Shown here: positions 9,253 through 18,600 of the stretch, piece after piece | Position numbering within the stretch: position 1 is the first letter of the stretch | Layout: every line of letters starts with the position of its first letter | Assembly (NCBI RefSeq): GCF_008795955.1 | Contig: NZ_VMHN01000002.1 | Location: 744,001 to 808,000 of the forward strand | Length of the DNA: 64,000 bases | Direction: 5' to 3' | From: Marinobacter denitrificans | Lineage (GTDB): Bacteria > Pseudomonadota > Gammaproteobacteria > Pseudomonadales > Oleiphilaceae | Notes under the pieces: model-generated | Database searches by the model: none | Seen by the model: the letters and a program-made list of their open reading frames with translations, nothing else | Told to the model about the DNA's origin: nothing | Made by a program: the position numbers and the translations under genes

Positions 9253-9520
9253 GTTTCCTCCTTGTGCCACCGGAACAAACGGATCCGGGTCACTCATTCA
9301 TGGTTGTTGTTGTAGGTCTCTTGAAGAATAGCAGGTGTTCCATTCGGGCCCTACCCTTGCTCATACTCCCGAACGAGTTCTTTAAGGAAATATAGACCAG
9401 CGGAGCTCAAGAAGCAGCGACCGGCTCCGGAAGTTTCTTCAGGAAAGCTTAATAGTTAATCGGCTGGCCACCATTCAGAATGATACCCTGAGTCTATGCA
9501 AAGCGATTGAAGGTAAACCA

Positions 9521-9631
9521 ATGAAAGACACACACATTACCAGGCACGGCAACTCTACCCTGGTTACGTTCAACAGTCAGGGCAAGCCGTTGGAATGGGA
9601 CTCCCTCGGTGACCAGGTGATGATGCTATGA
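9521..9631 (+). CDS. 36-residue small protein coupled to the SDR gene
   Basis: A short ORF of 36 codons (starting MKDTHITRHGNSTL and ending QVMML). Its TGA stop overlaps the ATG of the next gene in an ATGA arrangement, the usual sign of translational coupling. It has a weak AGGT upstream of its ATG. It is hydrophilic with no signal or membrane segment and is not recognised. It could be a real small partner protein or a leader that sets translation of the reductase. Codon choice looks normal for the neighbourhood, but the length is too short to judge by itself. Confidence 0.45.
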   Translation: MKDTHITRHGNSTLVTFNSQGKPLEWDSLGDQVMML

Positions 9632-10446
9632 CAAAACTAGCCCTGGTAACCGGCGCCAGCGCCGGCATTGGCTTTGAAGCCTGCGCGCTCTTTGCCCGGA
9701 AAGGCTACAGGGTGATCGCCCTGTCCCGAGAGCCGACTGGCGTTGAGTCCGCTGCTCTGGAACTGGCGCTGGACCTTGAATCCTTTGAGCAGATCGAAGG
9801 CCTTGCCGACACGTTGGACACGGAAATTGCAGCAGCCGCGCGAGTTATTCTGGTCAACAACTCCGGTTACGGGCAATTCGGCGCGCTTCGCGACCTGTCC
9901 GAATCCATGTGGCAAAAGCAGTTCAGCACCCACGTATTCGGCCCCATCAAGCTGGCCGCCGTCTGCCTGAGGCTCTGCGAGCAACACGGCACACCCTTGC
10001 GGGTTATCGCCGTAAGCTCCGTTCTCTCCATCGCTCCGCAGAAAATGAAAGGCGCATACTGTGCCGCCAAATCTGCGATGAACACGGCCCATGAAAGCTT
10101 TTGGTTTGATGAACAGGGCAGCAAAAGCCTGGAAAGTGTCTCGCTGGTGCTTCCAGGACCCGTGGTGACCCGGTTCAGAGAACATGCCCTGGCCGCTTTG
10201 CAGCCCGTACTTGGGCGAGCGAGCGCCGTGCACCGGGAAAAGTACCAAGCCATGGAAGCAGCACTCGCGCCAGGCGCCAGAATAAAGCCCTTTACAGCCA
10301 GTGCATCGGACGTTGCCGAAAAGATATACCGGGCTGCAGAAGCGGCAAGACCCAAGCCAAGATACCTGGTTACACCACAGACCTATGCTGCCGAATTTGT
10401 CACCCGGTTTATTCCCCGCTCGATCCAGCGCATCCTCTTCAGCTAG
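9628..10446 (+). CDS. Short-chain dehydrogenase/reductase
   Basis: A 272-residue classical SDR. It has the Rossmann motif TGASAGIGFEA (residues 8-18), NNSGYG in place of the usual NNAG (near residue 77), the catalytic Ser region AVSSVLS and YCAAK (Tyr-x-x-x-Lys, near residue 145), and the PGPV segment. It is an NAD(P)-dependent oxidoreductase of unknown substrate. The C-terminal tail (RFIPRSIQRILFS) is basic and amphipathic and might touch the membrane. It is coupled to the small ORF upstream and lies 44 bases ahead of the Gfo/Idh/MocA gene. Confidence 0.85.
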   Translation: MTKLALVTGASAGIGFEACALFARKGYRVIALSREPTGVESAALELALDLESFEQIEGLADTLDTEIAAAARVILVNNSGYGQFGALRDLSESMWQKQFSTHVFGPIKLAAVCLRLCEQHGTPLRVIAVSSVLSIAPQKMKGAYCAAKSAMNTAHESFWFDEQGSKSLESVSLVLPGPVVTRFREHALAALQPVLGRASAVHREKYQAMEAALAPGARIKPFTASASDVAEKIYRAAEAARPKPRYLVTPQTYAAEFVTRFIPRSIQRILFS

Positions 10447-10490
10447 TGTTATCACATTCTCAAAGCCAATCCTGTTCAAGGAGACCCAAC

Positions 10491-11537
10491 ATGGAAAATC
10501 GCAAAGTCCGCTGGGGAATCATCGGTACCGCCGAAATTGCCACCAAGGTCGTGGCGGGAATGCATGATGCAGAGAATGCAGATGTCGTCGCCATCGCAAG
10601 CCGTTCCCTGGACCGGGCACAGGCCTGGGCAAACGAGCCCAATGTACCGCAGGCGTTCGGCTCCTACGATGAGCTTCTGGCCGATGAGAGTATCGACGCC
10701 GTTTACATCCCGGTCCCCACTGCCCTTCGCAACGAATGGATCAAGAAGGCCGCCCGCGCCGGGAAGCACGTTTACGCCGAGAAACCGCTTGCCGACGGCA
10801 TTGAAGAAGCCATCGACGTCTGCAGAGAAAACGGCGTCCAATTCATGGACGGAACCATGTGGCTGCACAGCACCCGCACGCACGACATTGAGAAGCGCAT
10901 TGCCAACGGCGACATTGGCGCAGTACGGCGGGTGACGAGTGCCTTCACCTTCAAAGCCCCTTCCAGGGAATGGTACGAAGGCGGCAATGGCCGAACTGAC
11001 AAGTCTCGCGAACCCATGGGCTGCTTTGGTGACCAAGGCTGGTACCCGATCAGCGCCACACTGTGGAGCTTCAATTACGAACTGCCTGAACGCGTCCAGA
11101 TGACGTTCGTCTCCAAAAACTCCATCGACACCATCGTCGCCTGCGGTGGCACCCTCTGGTTCTCTGACGGCCGAATGGCAACCTTCGATGCAGGCTGCGA
11201 ACTCGCGCATCGCTCCCAGTTGGAAACGGTTGGCGACGCAGGCCTTATACGAATCGATGACCTGGTTGGTGGCCAGGGTAGAAGCGGGAATTTCGCTGCG
11301 TACGGTGAACGCTACACTGGCAGCTCGCGCTACATACTGGGGGATGCCGATGGCAAAGATACAGAGCAACAGGTAGAGCCCTGTGACCACGTTGTGAAGC
11401 TGGTCGAGAAGTTCTCCAACATCATTCTGACTGGCGAGTTAGACGCTCAATGGCCCAAGCGCAGCCTGGCCTGTCATCGGGTGATGTCGGCGCTGTTCGA
11501 GTCGGCGGAGTCCGGCGGCGCCGTTGTCTCATTGTAA
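10491..11537 (+). CDS. Gfo/Idh/MocA family oxidoreductase
   Basis: A 348-residue NAD(P)-dependent sugar/inositol-type dehydrogenase. The N-terminal Rossmann domain starts at WGIIGTAEIATKV, followed by the family's AEKPLA motif near residue 96, whose Lys is catalytic or contacts the cofactor, and a C-terminal alpha/beta substrate domain. The substrate is not identifiable. The frame is open from 10446, but ATG 10491 has AAGGAG 8 bases upstream. It ends at a strong intrinsic terminator just ahead of the defence-like island, so it probably marks the left edge of the core genome. Confidence 0.87.
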   Translation: MENRKVRWGIIGTAEIATKVVAGMHDAENADVVAIASRSLDRAQAWANEPNVPQAFGSYDELLADESIDAVYIPVPTALRNEWIKKAARAGKHVYAEKPLADGIEEAIDVCRENGVQFMDGTMWLHSTRTHDIEKRIANGDIGAVRRVTSAFTFKAPSREWYEGGNGRTDKSREPMGCFGDQGWYPISATLWSFNYELPERVQMTFVSKNSIDTIVACGGTLWFSDGRMATFDAGCELAHRSQLETVGDAGLIRIDDLVGGQGRSGNFAAYGERYTGSSRYILGDADGKDTEQQVEPCDHVVKLVEKFSNIILTGELDAQWPKRSLACHRVMSALFESAESGGAVVSL

Positions 11538-11547
11538 AAGTTCTCAA

Positions 11548-11576
11548 GCCCCGCCGTGCTGGCGGCGGGCCTTTTT
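11548..11576 (+). terminator. Intrinsic terminator after the Gfo/Idh/MocA gene
   Basis: A GC-rich hairpin (GCCCCGCCG at 11548-11556 against CGGCGGGC at 11563-11570, six-base loop) followed directly by a run of five T. It lies 11 bases after the stop codon and fits a rho-independent terminator for the upstream gene pair. Confidence 0.85.
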
Positions 11577-11662
11577 CACCCGTTGGGCCTGGCAAATTCC
11601 TGCTGTTCAAGCATAAGGTTTGCTTTCATCTTTACCTGAAAGCCCTTTACCACTCCTCTGAT

Positions 11663-13345
11663 TTACAGGCCCAACCATTCTGCCAGCTGAAGATTGGTTT
11701 TCAGTCTCAATCGCTGCTGAAGCATCCCCTCAAAAACGCCCTCCAAGGTTCGTTCCTGCCCCAGCAATGGTAGCGAGGCCTCAGCCTCTGAGAAGAACTG
11801 CTCTTCGCGAGACGTACCAGTGATGGCCTGCTCCCACCAGTTCACTACTCGAGGGTGCGCCTCTTTGAGCAGCAAGTCCCCGGGCAGCTTTTCGGACTTC
11901 GCAGCATTCGCCGTATGGGTCGCTGGCATCAGATTCCAGAGATCGTTGTTGTTCCATCGTGACCATGGAAAACAGTGGTCGACGTCAAACCGCTTCGCTT
12001 TAAGCTTTTGGGCTGTCCATACGCACTCGACCCGACCAGTCTCAAGCTGCTGGTTAATCATTTGACGGACAGCTGACGTATCGCGCCGACCCTCAACCCA
12101 TTGCAAACCACGATGATAATCATCCATGCGATAACGCAGGTCCCAGCTACTCATCAAATCAATCCATTCATTTACAATCGCGGGCTCAATCCAGCACGCA
12201 TAGCGACTAAACGCATCCCAGAGAAATGAAGGAACGCGAAAGGTACCGAACCTGGAAAGCGTTGCTTTGTCCAAACGAACGGGTGCCTTCTTGATGGTCA
12301 TCCTGGCCGAACCGCCCTCGAAGATTGGACGGTTACTGCCAGGCCAGGTCGTGAAATGTGCGGGATTCTTGAGGATGGTCGAGCAAGCATCCCGGACAGC
12401 GCGCAGGACTACCGGAGCAACATCCGCCGACAGCGACATACCCACTCTGAAATCCAGAGGCGTGAAACTCTGCAGCTTGAAGAAATCCTCTGTGGCAAAG
12501 CCATAGCCACGGCTACCTGGCGCTTGCCTCAGCTGATGCCGGAGAACCAGAGGGTGATAAAGCATAATCCAGAACAGCCCGACCGCACCAAGCGGAATAT
12601 CCACCCAGTCATCGGTCCGTTTAAGCGCCAGGCCGGGCGCGCCGTCAGCAATCCGGACGAGGGTTCGCAGCAAACCCAACTTGTAAGTTGAGGACTTATT
12701 GTCATTAACGATGATGTGGCGAACCGTTGGCAATGCGCCTGTGCCATCGTCCGCCAACCGAAAAGCCAGAGTCTCCCAGGAAACCTCATTCCTCTGGAGC
12801 TCATCCTTCTTGCGCCCAACCGGCAACGGAAGCGGGATCAGTGCCCGGCGTTTGGCAAAACCCTCCAGCTCTTCCCTACTGACATCGTAAAAGAGTCGTT
12901 CGCCATCACCGGGCCCGTGCCGAAGCGTAATCACCAGCATTCCACCGGGCGCCAGAAGCTCAGTCAGAATTCGAAAAGCGCGTTCACGAGCAGATGGTGG
13001 GATATGCATCCAGACAGCGGAAACAAGAATAAGGTCGAAGCGATAGCTCAGCTTCCGGATCTTACCAAGATCCGGTAATTGATCGTCTACCCAGTGAATG
13101 CTCTGATTGCGAGTAGCACCCTGCCCCAACTCTCGCAAGCCAACTGCCGGCTCTACCGCGACAACATCCCAGCCCCTCGCTGCAAGGGCACTGGAATCGC
13201 GACCGCTGCCTGCGCCGACATCCAGAGCCAAGCCTGTCTTTTGGTCCAACTGGGTCAACCAGTGGCTGTGGACCTGCTCAAAGCTCAGGGATAGGTACTG
13301 AGCGAAGAAGGTTTGAGCATTGCGGTTGTATGGGACGATTGTCAT
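11663..13345 (-). CDS. SAM methyltransferase - HNH endonuclease fusion protein
   Basis: A 560-residue fusion. Residues about 35-170 are a class I methyltransferase: motif I LDVGAGSGRD at 41-50, an acidic strand-2 end at VAVEP, and LAPGGML. The C-terminus carries an HNH nuclease: DVDHCFPWS at 454-462 with His457, Asn471 in WNLMP, and the Asn480/Lys483 pair. The middle (about 200-440) is unrecognised and may bind DNA. Carrying modification-like and cleavage-like folds on one chain, next to Vsr and a cytosine methyltransferase, suggests a role in restriction or phage defence. The methyl target could be nucleic acid, protein or a small molecule. It starts 22 bases after the Vsr stop, so the two are likely cotranscribed. 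Confidence 0.75.
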   Translation of the reverse strand: MTIVPYNRNAQTFFAQYLSLSFEQVHSHWLTQLDQKTGLALDVGAGSGRDSSALAARGWDVVAVEPAVGLRELGQGATRNQSIHWVDDQLPDLGKIRKLSYRFDLILVSAVWMHIPPSARERAFRILTELLAPGGMLVITLRHGPGDGERLFYDVSREELEGFAKRRALIPLPLPVGRKKDELQRNEVSWETLAFRLADDGTGALPTVRHIIVNDNKSSTYKLGLLRTLVRIADGAPGLALKRTDDWVDIPLGAVGLFWIMLYHPLVLRHQLRQAPGSRGYGFATEDFFKLQSFTPLDFRVGMSLSADVAPVVLRAVRDACSTILKNPAHFTTWPGSNRPIFEGGSARMTIKKAPVRLDKATLSRFGTFRVPSFLWDAFSRYACWIEPAIVNEWIDLMSSWDLRYRMDDYHRGLQWVEGRRDTSAVRQMINQQLETGRVECVWTAQKLKAKRFDVDHCFPWSRWNNNDLWNLMPATHTANAAKSEKLPGDLLLKEAHPRVVNWWEQAITGTSREEQFFSEAEASLPLLGQERTLEGVFEGMLQQRLRLKTNLQLAEWLGL

Positions 13346-13367
13346 TTGCAGCCCTTCACTCCGGGTT

Positions 13368-13859
13368 TCATAATATATTTGTTAGCTCATCACCAATCTC
13401 TTGGGTTGTGCCATCAGGAATAAAAAGGGAGCGTTCTTCGCTTGTTAACCATCTCGATATGCTTTCGATCACTCCATTCAAGTGCTCTTCATTTGCACCT
13501 TTTATTGCACACTCCCAGAGCATGCATACACGCCACCCCATCCTCTTCAGTTCAAACAATTTTTTCTGATCACGGCGAATATTACCCTCGATTTTGTTCC
13601 TCCAGAACTCAGGCCTTGTCTTGGGCCATTTGAACAATCGGCATTGATGTCCATGCCAGAAACACCCGTTGATCAAAACCACCGCTTGATGTTTCGGTAG
13701 AACTATATCTGGCGAGCCGGGTAGATCTTTACGATGTAGCCTGAATCGATACCCTCGAGCGTGCAGTCTCTGTCTGATAACGATCTCTGGCTTCGTGTTC
13801 TTTCCCCTGATGCCAGACATCATTCTTGAGCGAGTTTTCGAATCGACTGTATCGGTCAT
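13368..13859 (-). CDS. vsr: Very short patch repair (Vsr) DNA mismatch endonuclease
   Basis: A 163-residue Vsr-family nuclease. It shows the family's RSRMMSGIRGKNTKPE opening, the PGSPDIVLP strand with the catalytic Asp, the FWHGHQC zinc/active-site segment and the FWRNKI...RRDQ helix. Vsr nicks beside T in T:G mismatches that arise when 5-methylcytosine deaminates, so it normally accompanies a cytosine-5 methyltransferase. Here that enzyme is encoded divergently 73 bases away. The frame extends 30 codons upstream, but the ATG at 13859 gives the normal length and places the conserved opening near the N-terminus; no clear ribosome binding site is seen for either start. Confidence 0.93.
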   Translation of the reverse strand: MTDTVDSKTRSRMMSGIRGKNTKPEIVIRQRLHARGYRFRLHRKDLPGSPDIVLPKHQAVVLINGCFWHGHQCRLFKWPKTRPEFWRNKIEGNIRRDQKKLFELKRMGWRVCMLWECAIKGANEEHLNGVIESISRWLTSEERSLFIPDGTTQEIGDELTNIL

Positions 13860-13873
13860 ACTGCAATTGAGGC

Positions 13874-13902
13874 CTGGAAAAATAAGTGTTACCTGGTATG
13901 CT
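13874..13902 (+). promoter_or_regulatory. Candidate extended -10 promoter for the cytosine methyltransferase
   Basis: TGGTATGCT at 13894-13902 gives an extended -10 element (TG, one base, then TATGCT) 31 bases before the methyltransferase ATG, in the 73-base divergent gap with vsr. The -35 region is poor (CTGGAA at 13874-13879). Sequence inspection only. Confidence 0.3.
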
Positions 13903-13932
13903 AGCTGCCAACATGATCTTGGCGAAGCATCA

Positions 13933-15519
13933 ATGACTGACACTATCAAAATAATCGACCTTTTTGCTGGCCCTGGTGGTCTTGGTGAGGGATTTTCTGC
14001 ATTTCAAGCTGATAACGGCGCCTTCCCTTTCAAAATAGTCGCCTCCATAGAAAAAGAGGAAAGTGCCCACAAAACGCTCACGCTCAGGGCATTCTTCCGT
14101 CAATTTCGCGGCCAAGAAGTTCCAGATGCCTATTACGAATATCTGAGCTCCAATGGAAAAGTGAGTGCTGAAGAATTTTTCTCCAGGAAATGTCCGGACA
14201 AGTGGGCAGCGGCAAAACAAGAGACGTTAGGCGGCCCAAAGGCTCTGGGTAGCGAGGATCACGAGGAGATATTTTCTGAAATTGAGCGTGCCATCGAGGG
14301 TCACAACGGGCCTAAACTTGTGATTGGAGGCCCGCCGTGCCAAGCCTACTCGCTTGTCGGCCGTGCTCGAAACAAAGGAATCAAAGGTTATACCGCAGAA
14401 AAGGATGATCGCCATTTCCTCTATCAAGAATACCTGAAGGTTCTGGATTTGGTGCAGCCAGACATTTTCGTCATGGAAAATGTCAAAGGGCTCCTGACGG
14501 CCAAGGTAAACGGTGAGTCAATCTTCGAGAAAATCCGGGGCGACCTCCATTGCCCCACTCGAGCGCTTAACAGCAATAGAGAACAGGTTGAATATGAACT
14601 ACTCCCCTTGGCCTGTCCTCTGGAAGACCTAGGTGGATTGGGACATTTCCGAAACAGTGATTTTGTCATTCGCGCAGAAGACTTCGGCATACCTCAGGCT
14701 CGACACCGTGTAATTTTGATGGGTGTTCGCAAAGATTTGAGAAAAAGCAATATTGAGGGAGAATTACTCGCGAGGTGGAGGACTGACAGACACGTCACCC
14801 CGGGGGAAATTCTCGCAGATTTGCCGAAGCTTCGAAGCGGCTTAACAAAGCGCAAGCCAAATGATTTCAAGTCGTGGCTAGATAATTTATCCGGCGGTTT
14901 TTCTAAAGTGTATAGTGCTCTACATAAATCAAAGGAGGCCCAGGAAAGGGCTTGGCGTGCGCTAACGCCACCACCTGAAGATCCCGGTCAAGGAGGAAGA
15001 TTTGTCCCTTTCCCGAGCAGCCGCGCGACACGAATGCCTGTCTGGCTAAAAGACTGGTATAAAGATAAAGCAATGGCGGGCGTTATAAACCACCAGGCAA
15101 GGAACCACATGGCGGAAGACCTTCATAGATACCTATTCGCAAGTTGCCATGCCTCTGTAAATAACGGCGCGTCACCACGCGCAGCGGACTACCCGGAAAC
15201 CCTCGCGCCGGCGCACAAGAACTGGAAAAGCGGCAATTTTGTAGATAGATTCAAAGTTCAAGCTGAGAACCGTGTGGCCAGTACCGTTACCAGCCACATA
15301 TCGAAGGATGGACATTATTTTATTCATTACGACCCATCGCAGTGCAGAAGCTTAACTGTGCGCGAAGCAGCCAGGATTCAGACTTTCCCTGACAATTACT
15401 TTTTTGAGGGTAACCGCACCCAGCAGTATGTGCAGGTTGGTAATGCTGTGCCTCCATTGCTAGCAAGGTATATCGCAGAAGTGGTGTTCTACGTCCTGAA
15501 TTCAGCTTCCAAGGGATAA
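13933..15519 (+). CDS. DNA (cytosine-5) methyltransferase
   Basis: A 528-residue m5C methyltransferase with its motifs in order: motif I DLFAGPGGLGEG (about 8-19), motif IV GGPPCQAYS with catalytic Cys136, motif VI MENVKG, motif VIII QARHRV, a long variable target-recognition region (about 265-460), and motifs IX-X ending in YVQVGNAVPPLLA. It methylates C5 of cytosine in a sequence that cannot be predicted. The frame is open from 13795; ATG 13933 is chosen because it gives the expected distance to motif I. It is divergent from vsr and convergent with the DptH-like gene, whose stop is 100 bases away. It is the only clear DNA modification enzyme beside the DptFGH-like operon. Confidence 0.95.
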   Translation: MTDTIKIIDLFAGPGGLGEGFSAFQADNGAFPFKIVASIEKEESAHKTLTLRAFFRQFRGQEVPDAYYEYLSSNGKVSAEEFFSRKCPDKWAAAKQETLGGPKALGSEDHEEIFSEIERAIEGHNGPKLVIGGPPCQAYSLVGRARNKGIKGYTAEKDDRHFLYQEYLKVLDLVQPDIFVMENVKGLLTAKVNGESIFEKIRGDLHCPTRALNSNREQVEYELLPLACPLEDLGGLGHFRNSDFVIRAEDFGIPQARHRVILMGVRKDLRKSNIEGELLARWRTDRHVTPGEILADLPKLRSGLTKRKPNDFKSWLDNLSGGFSKVYSALHKSKEAQERAWRALTPPPEDPGQGGRFVPFPSSRATRMPVWLKDWYKDKAMAGVINHQARNHMAEDLHRYLFASCHASVNNGASPRAADYPETLAPAHKNWKSGNFVDRFKVQAENRVASTVTSHISKDGHYFIHYDPSQCRSLTVREAARIQTFPDNYFFEGNRTQQYVQVGNAVPPLLARYIAEVVFYVLNSASKG

Positions 15520-15619
15520 CGATATCGTCTATCACGACCCGGTGCAGTTCCAAAGCGAGACTAGCTTCCCACCTCAGGTTTACTAAGGAAACTTCTGTCA
15601 TGTGCGCTATCCCATCAAG

Positions 15620-18600
15620 TCAGATTTTTGCGCACTGAACCCGGGTCAATACACCACTTTCCTTAAAGAATGCGTCGCCCTTTCCAGTCAGAGATTCTGC
15701 GCCGGGGTCATCCATGATGACACGGCTTTCGGTCGCACTTTTGACCCGCAAGGCGAGCTGCGCCGGAAGGTTGGACCTTAAATTTGTACTTATAACCGAA
15801 GCATCAGGCTTCTGAGTGGCAATAATGACATGAATTCCAGCGGCACGGGCTTTTTGGGCAAGGCGCTTCAAGTGTCCTTCGATTGTTTTTTTCGCTTCCG
15901 GCTCAGATGTCAGGTCAGCATACTCATCGAGAACAATTACCCACCTCGCTATGCGCTCGCCCTCAGAAACTTGGGCATTGTAATCCCCGAGTGACCTCAC
16001 CTTACAATTCTTGAATATCGCATAACGGGCCTGCATCTCCTCGACGGCGCGAGCAAGAATTTCGATGGCATCCTCTTCGTCCCAGCCAATCTCTCCATCG
16101 AGATGCTGAGACTCCGAGAGGTGTTCAAGTTCCGTCCCCTTCGGGTCGATTAGCTGCAACCGCACTTCCTCCGGTGAATAGTGCTCGGTAATACCGGAAA
16201 GAATTGTGTTGAGAGCCTCTGACTTACCACTGCCAGTAGTGCCACCGATTAGAAGATGCGGTGAGTTAGAGGAAGTAAAATCTACTTCAACTACGTTCCC
16301 GAAGCGATCCTCTCCCAACGGTACCTTCAGGCCGAACGCCGGGCGTCCCCAGCGGGACCAGAGATCCGAGGCAACGATAAAATACCGGTCCTCGTCCGTC
16401 TTGGGCACATCAATAGTCACGTAGCCCTTATCAATGTCGAACCGCATGTCCTGAGAGGCATCCAACTCCAAGGCAAGCTTCAAGGCATCATGCTGCGCAG
16501 TCAGTTTACTTGGTGGCACACCCTTGCCCGGTCGAACCCTGAAGAGAATCGATGCAGGGCCCTCTATGGCGTGTTCAACACCTGGCGCAGTCTTACCCAC
16601 ACTGATGCCATACTGGCCGAACGTGTCCAGTATTATCTGATACCGACGATCAAGCTCCGACTTGCCAAGATGACCTCGACTTCCACTGACACTGATTTCT
16701 TCTTCCGCGTGCACAGGTTCGCACTCACTAACGCCGGCTTCGCGGGCATCCTCTTCGGAACGGGACCCGGGAGATGCCAAAACTTCGTCCGCATTCTTCC
16801 CTTCCTCCTCCTGCTCGGGGGGAGGCGGTGGCATTTTTACGTCCTCACTTGCCGGTTGGGGCTTACCCAGGTGGCCCACCAGTTTCGAAAAGTGAGGGTC
16901 GGCAGGCCGATCAAGCAGGGCGCTTCCCCCAGTCTGAATGATCTGCACCCGGGGGTCTGCATCGTACGCCTCTATGGTCGCGTCTCTGGGGTGCGAGTAT
17001 TCACAAATGGAATAGAGGCCAGCGACTCTCACTGATGCAAAGTCGCCTTCGCGAAAGCGGCTTCTTATTTCCTCCGACACCCTCGATCGCTGCTGCGTTT
17101 GATCTGACCTTACCTCTGGTGGAATAAAGACCGCATCTTCACTAACGGTATCCACTGCGGAGAGAATTGTATCTCTCCATAGCTCTCCATCCATCGGATC
17201 CTGCTCGCCATCCTGTGGGAATACGGCATCGAACATTTGCAGGGTTTTACGTACCTGTTCCGCCCCGTGTGCATCATAGCCTGAACGTCTCAACTTGCTT
17301 TCGAGGACGAGAAGGTCCACAGAAAGACCATCATCTCGGAGGCTTACGGCCAGTCTTATCATGTCTGCACGCATCGAATTTGCCGAAGTAAACCATTCCG
17401 GATGTTCATCAAGCGATATCCAAGCGATCAAACCATCATCACCTACTGAGGTGGGCATATTGTGGTCGGCTACCTGCCTCGCAACGCTCAACCCGAGAAT
17501 TTCTTCGGTGACGCGGGATATACCCAACGCGTCGAGGGTCAGTCTCGGGGAAATCTGTCTGGCCTCATCGTAAATTTTTTGGGCGAGCTGCTGCGCCTGT
17601 TTTTCCGCCATTTCCTCTCGCCCAATTGAAGTAGCAATTCGCTTCAGCTTCCTGGTCAACCGATCTATAACGAACTGCTTTCCGGCATTGGAAGACACGA
17701 TAAGCGTGAACAACCCACCTGGGCCAACGCCGTCCCGTAGGGAAAGGACCTCTGGCCGCGTTTCGAGGCTTTCGATCTGCTTTCTCGTGATGTGTCGCTC
17801 AACTGTTATGACCCAGTGCGAGCGTTTGTGAAGCACTCCGAAAAAACGAGCCGTATTATGGAAATTGATCCGAATATCTATGAAGTCAGTCGCCTCGGGG
17901 CGGTCCGCAGCGACAGGGTTTCTCCGTTCGTGCCTAACCGCAAGGGTGGACCAGTCAGAAAGCGCAGTGTCGGGCATCTTCGGTCTCAGCGACACCCAGA
18001 GTGCAGAGGAGCCGGCCCCAGAGGCGATATAGGTCGGATCGTCAAGAAGAGGATCGAACTTCCCAAGAGACGCAGTCTCGTCCTCAGTCTTGGCATCCGT
18101 GCTAATGTTGTCGTCCAGAAATTGAGGAACAATTGCCAGATCGCAGACCAATGATCCCAGCGCCGCATCAGCATCTTGCTTGACCTTTTCAAGATCGTGC
18201 AGATTCAGCTGAACGGGCGGGAAAAGCGCTCCTTGACCCGCCAGGCGGTTGTCAGTGTCCACCAGTTCGAACTTGCGTGCTGCGTCGTCCCAGCAGTCCT
18301 TCGGGGCGACGAGTTCAATAGTCATTGCGAGGTGCTTGAACTCACCTTTCCGTACACCTTGGACTATGTCCGCTGGGAGAGCACTAGCGCCGCCTGTGAC
18401 TACGAGAACTGTGAGGCCGTCAGCCTTGTAGGGATGAGCATGGAGGTATGCCGTTATCTGTCGGACGATCTCAGCAACAAGACTTGCGTGTATTCTATCA
18501 CCAGACGCAGTACCGCCGGATGAGGCGGCCCTATGAAAATTCTCGGTCCAGCCTCGCTCTCCGGCGGCGAAAAGTAGATCCCCTTTTTCGGCGGTGTGTA

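Noticed and set aside
8035..9315. 426-residue plus-strand reading frame opposite the TRAP genes
   Set aside because: It spans two real minus-strand genes and the gap between them; composition and lack of motifs mark it as a shadow.
9253..9420. Sigma-54 promoter for the TRAP operon
   Set aside because: The GG and GC elements near the candidate are 7 rather than 10 bases apart.
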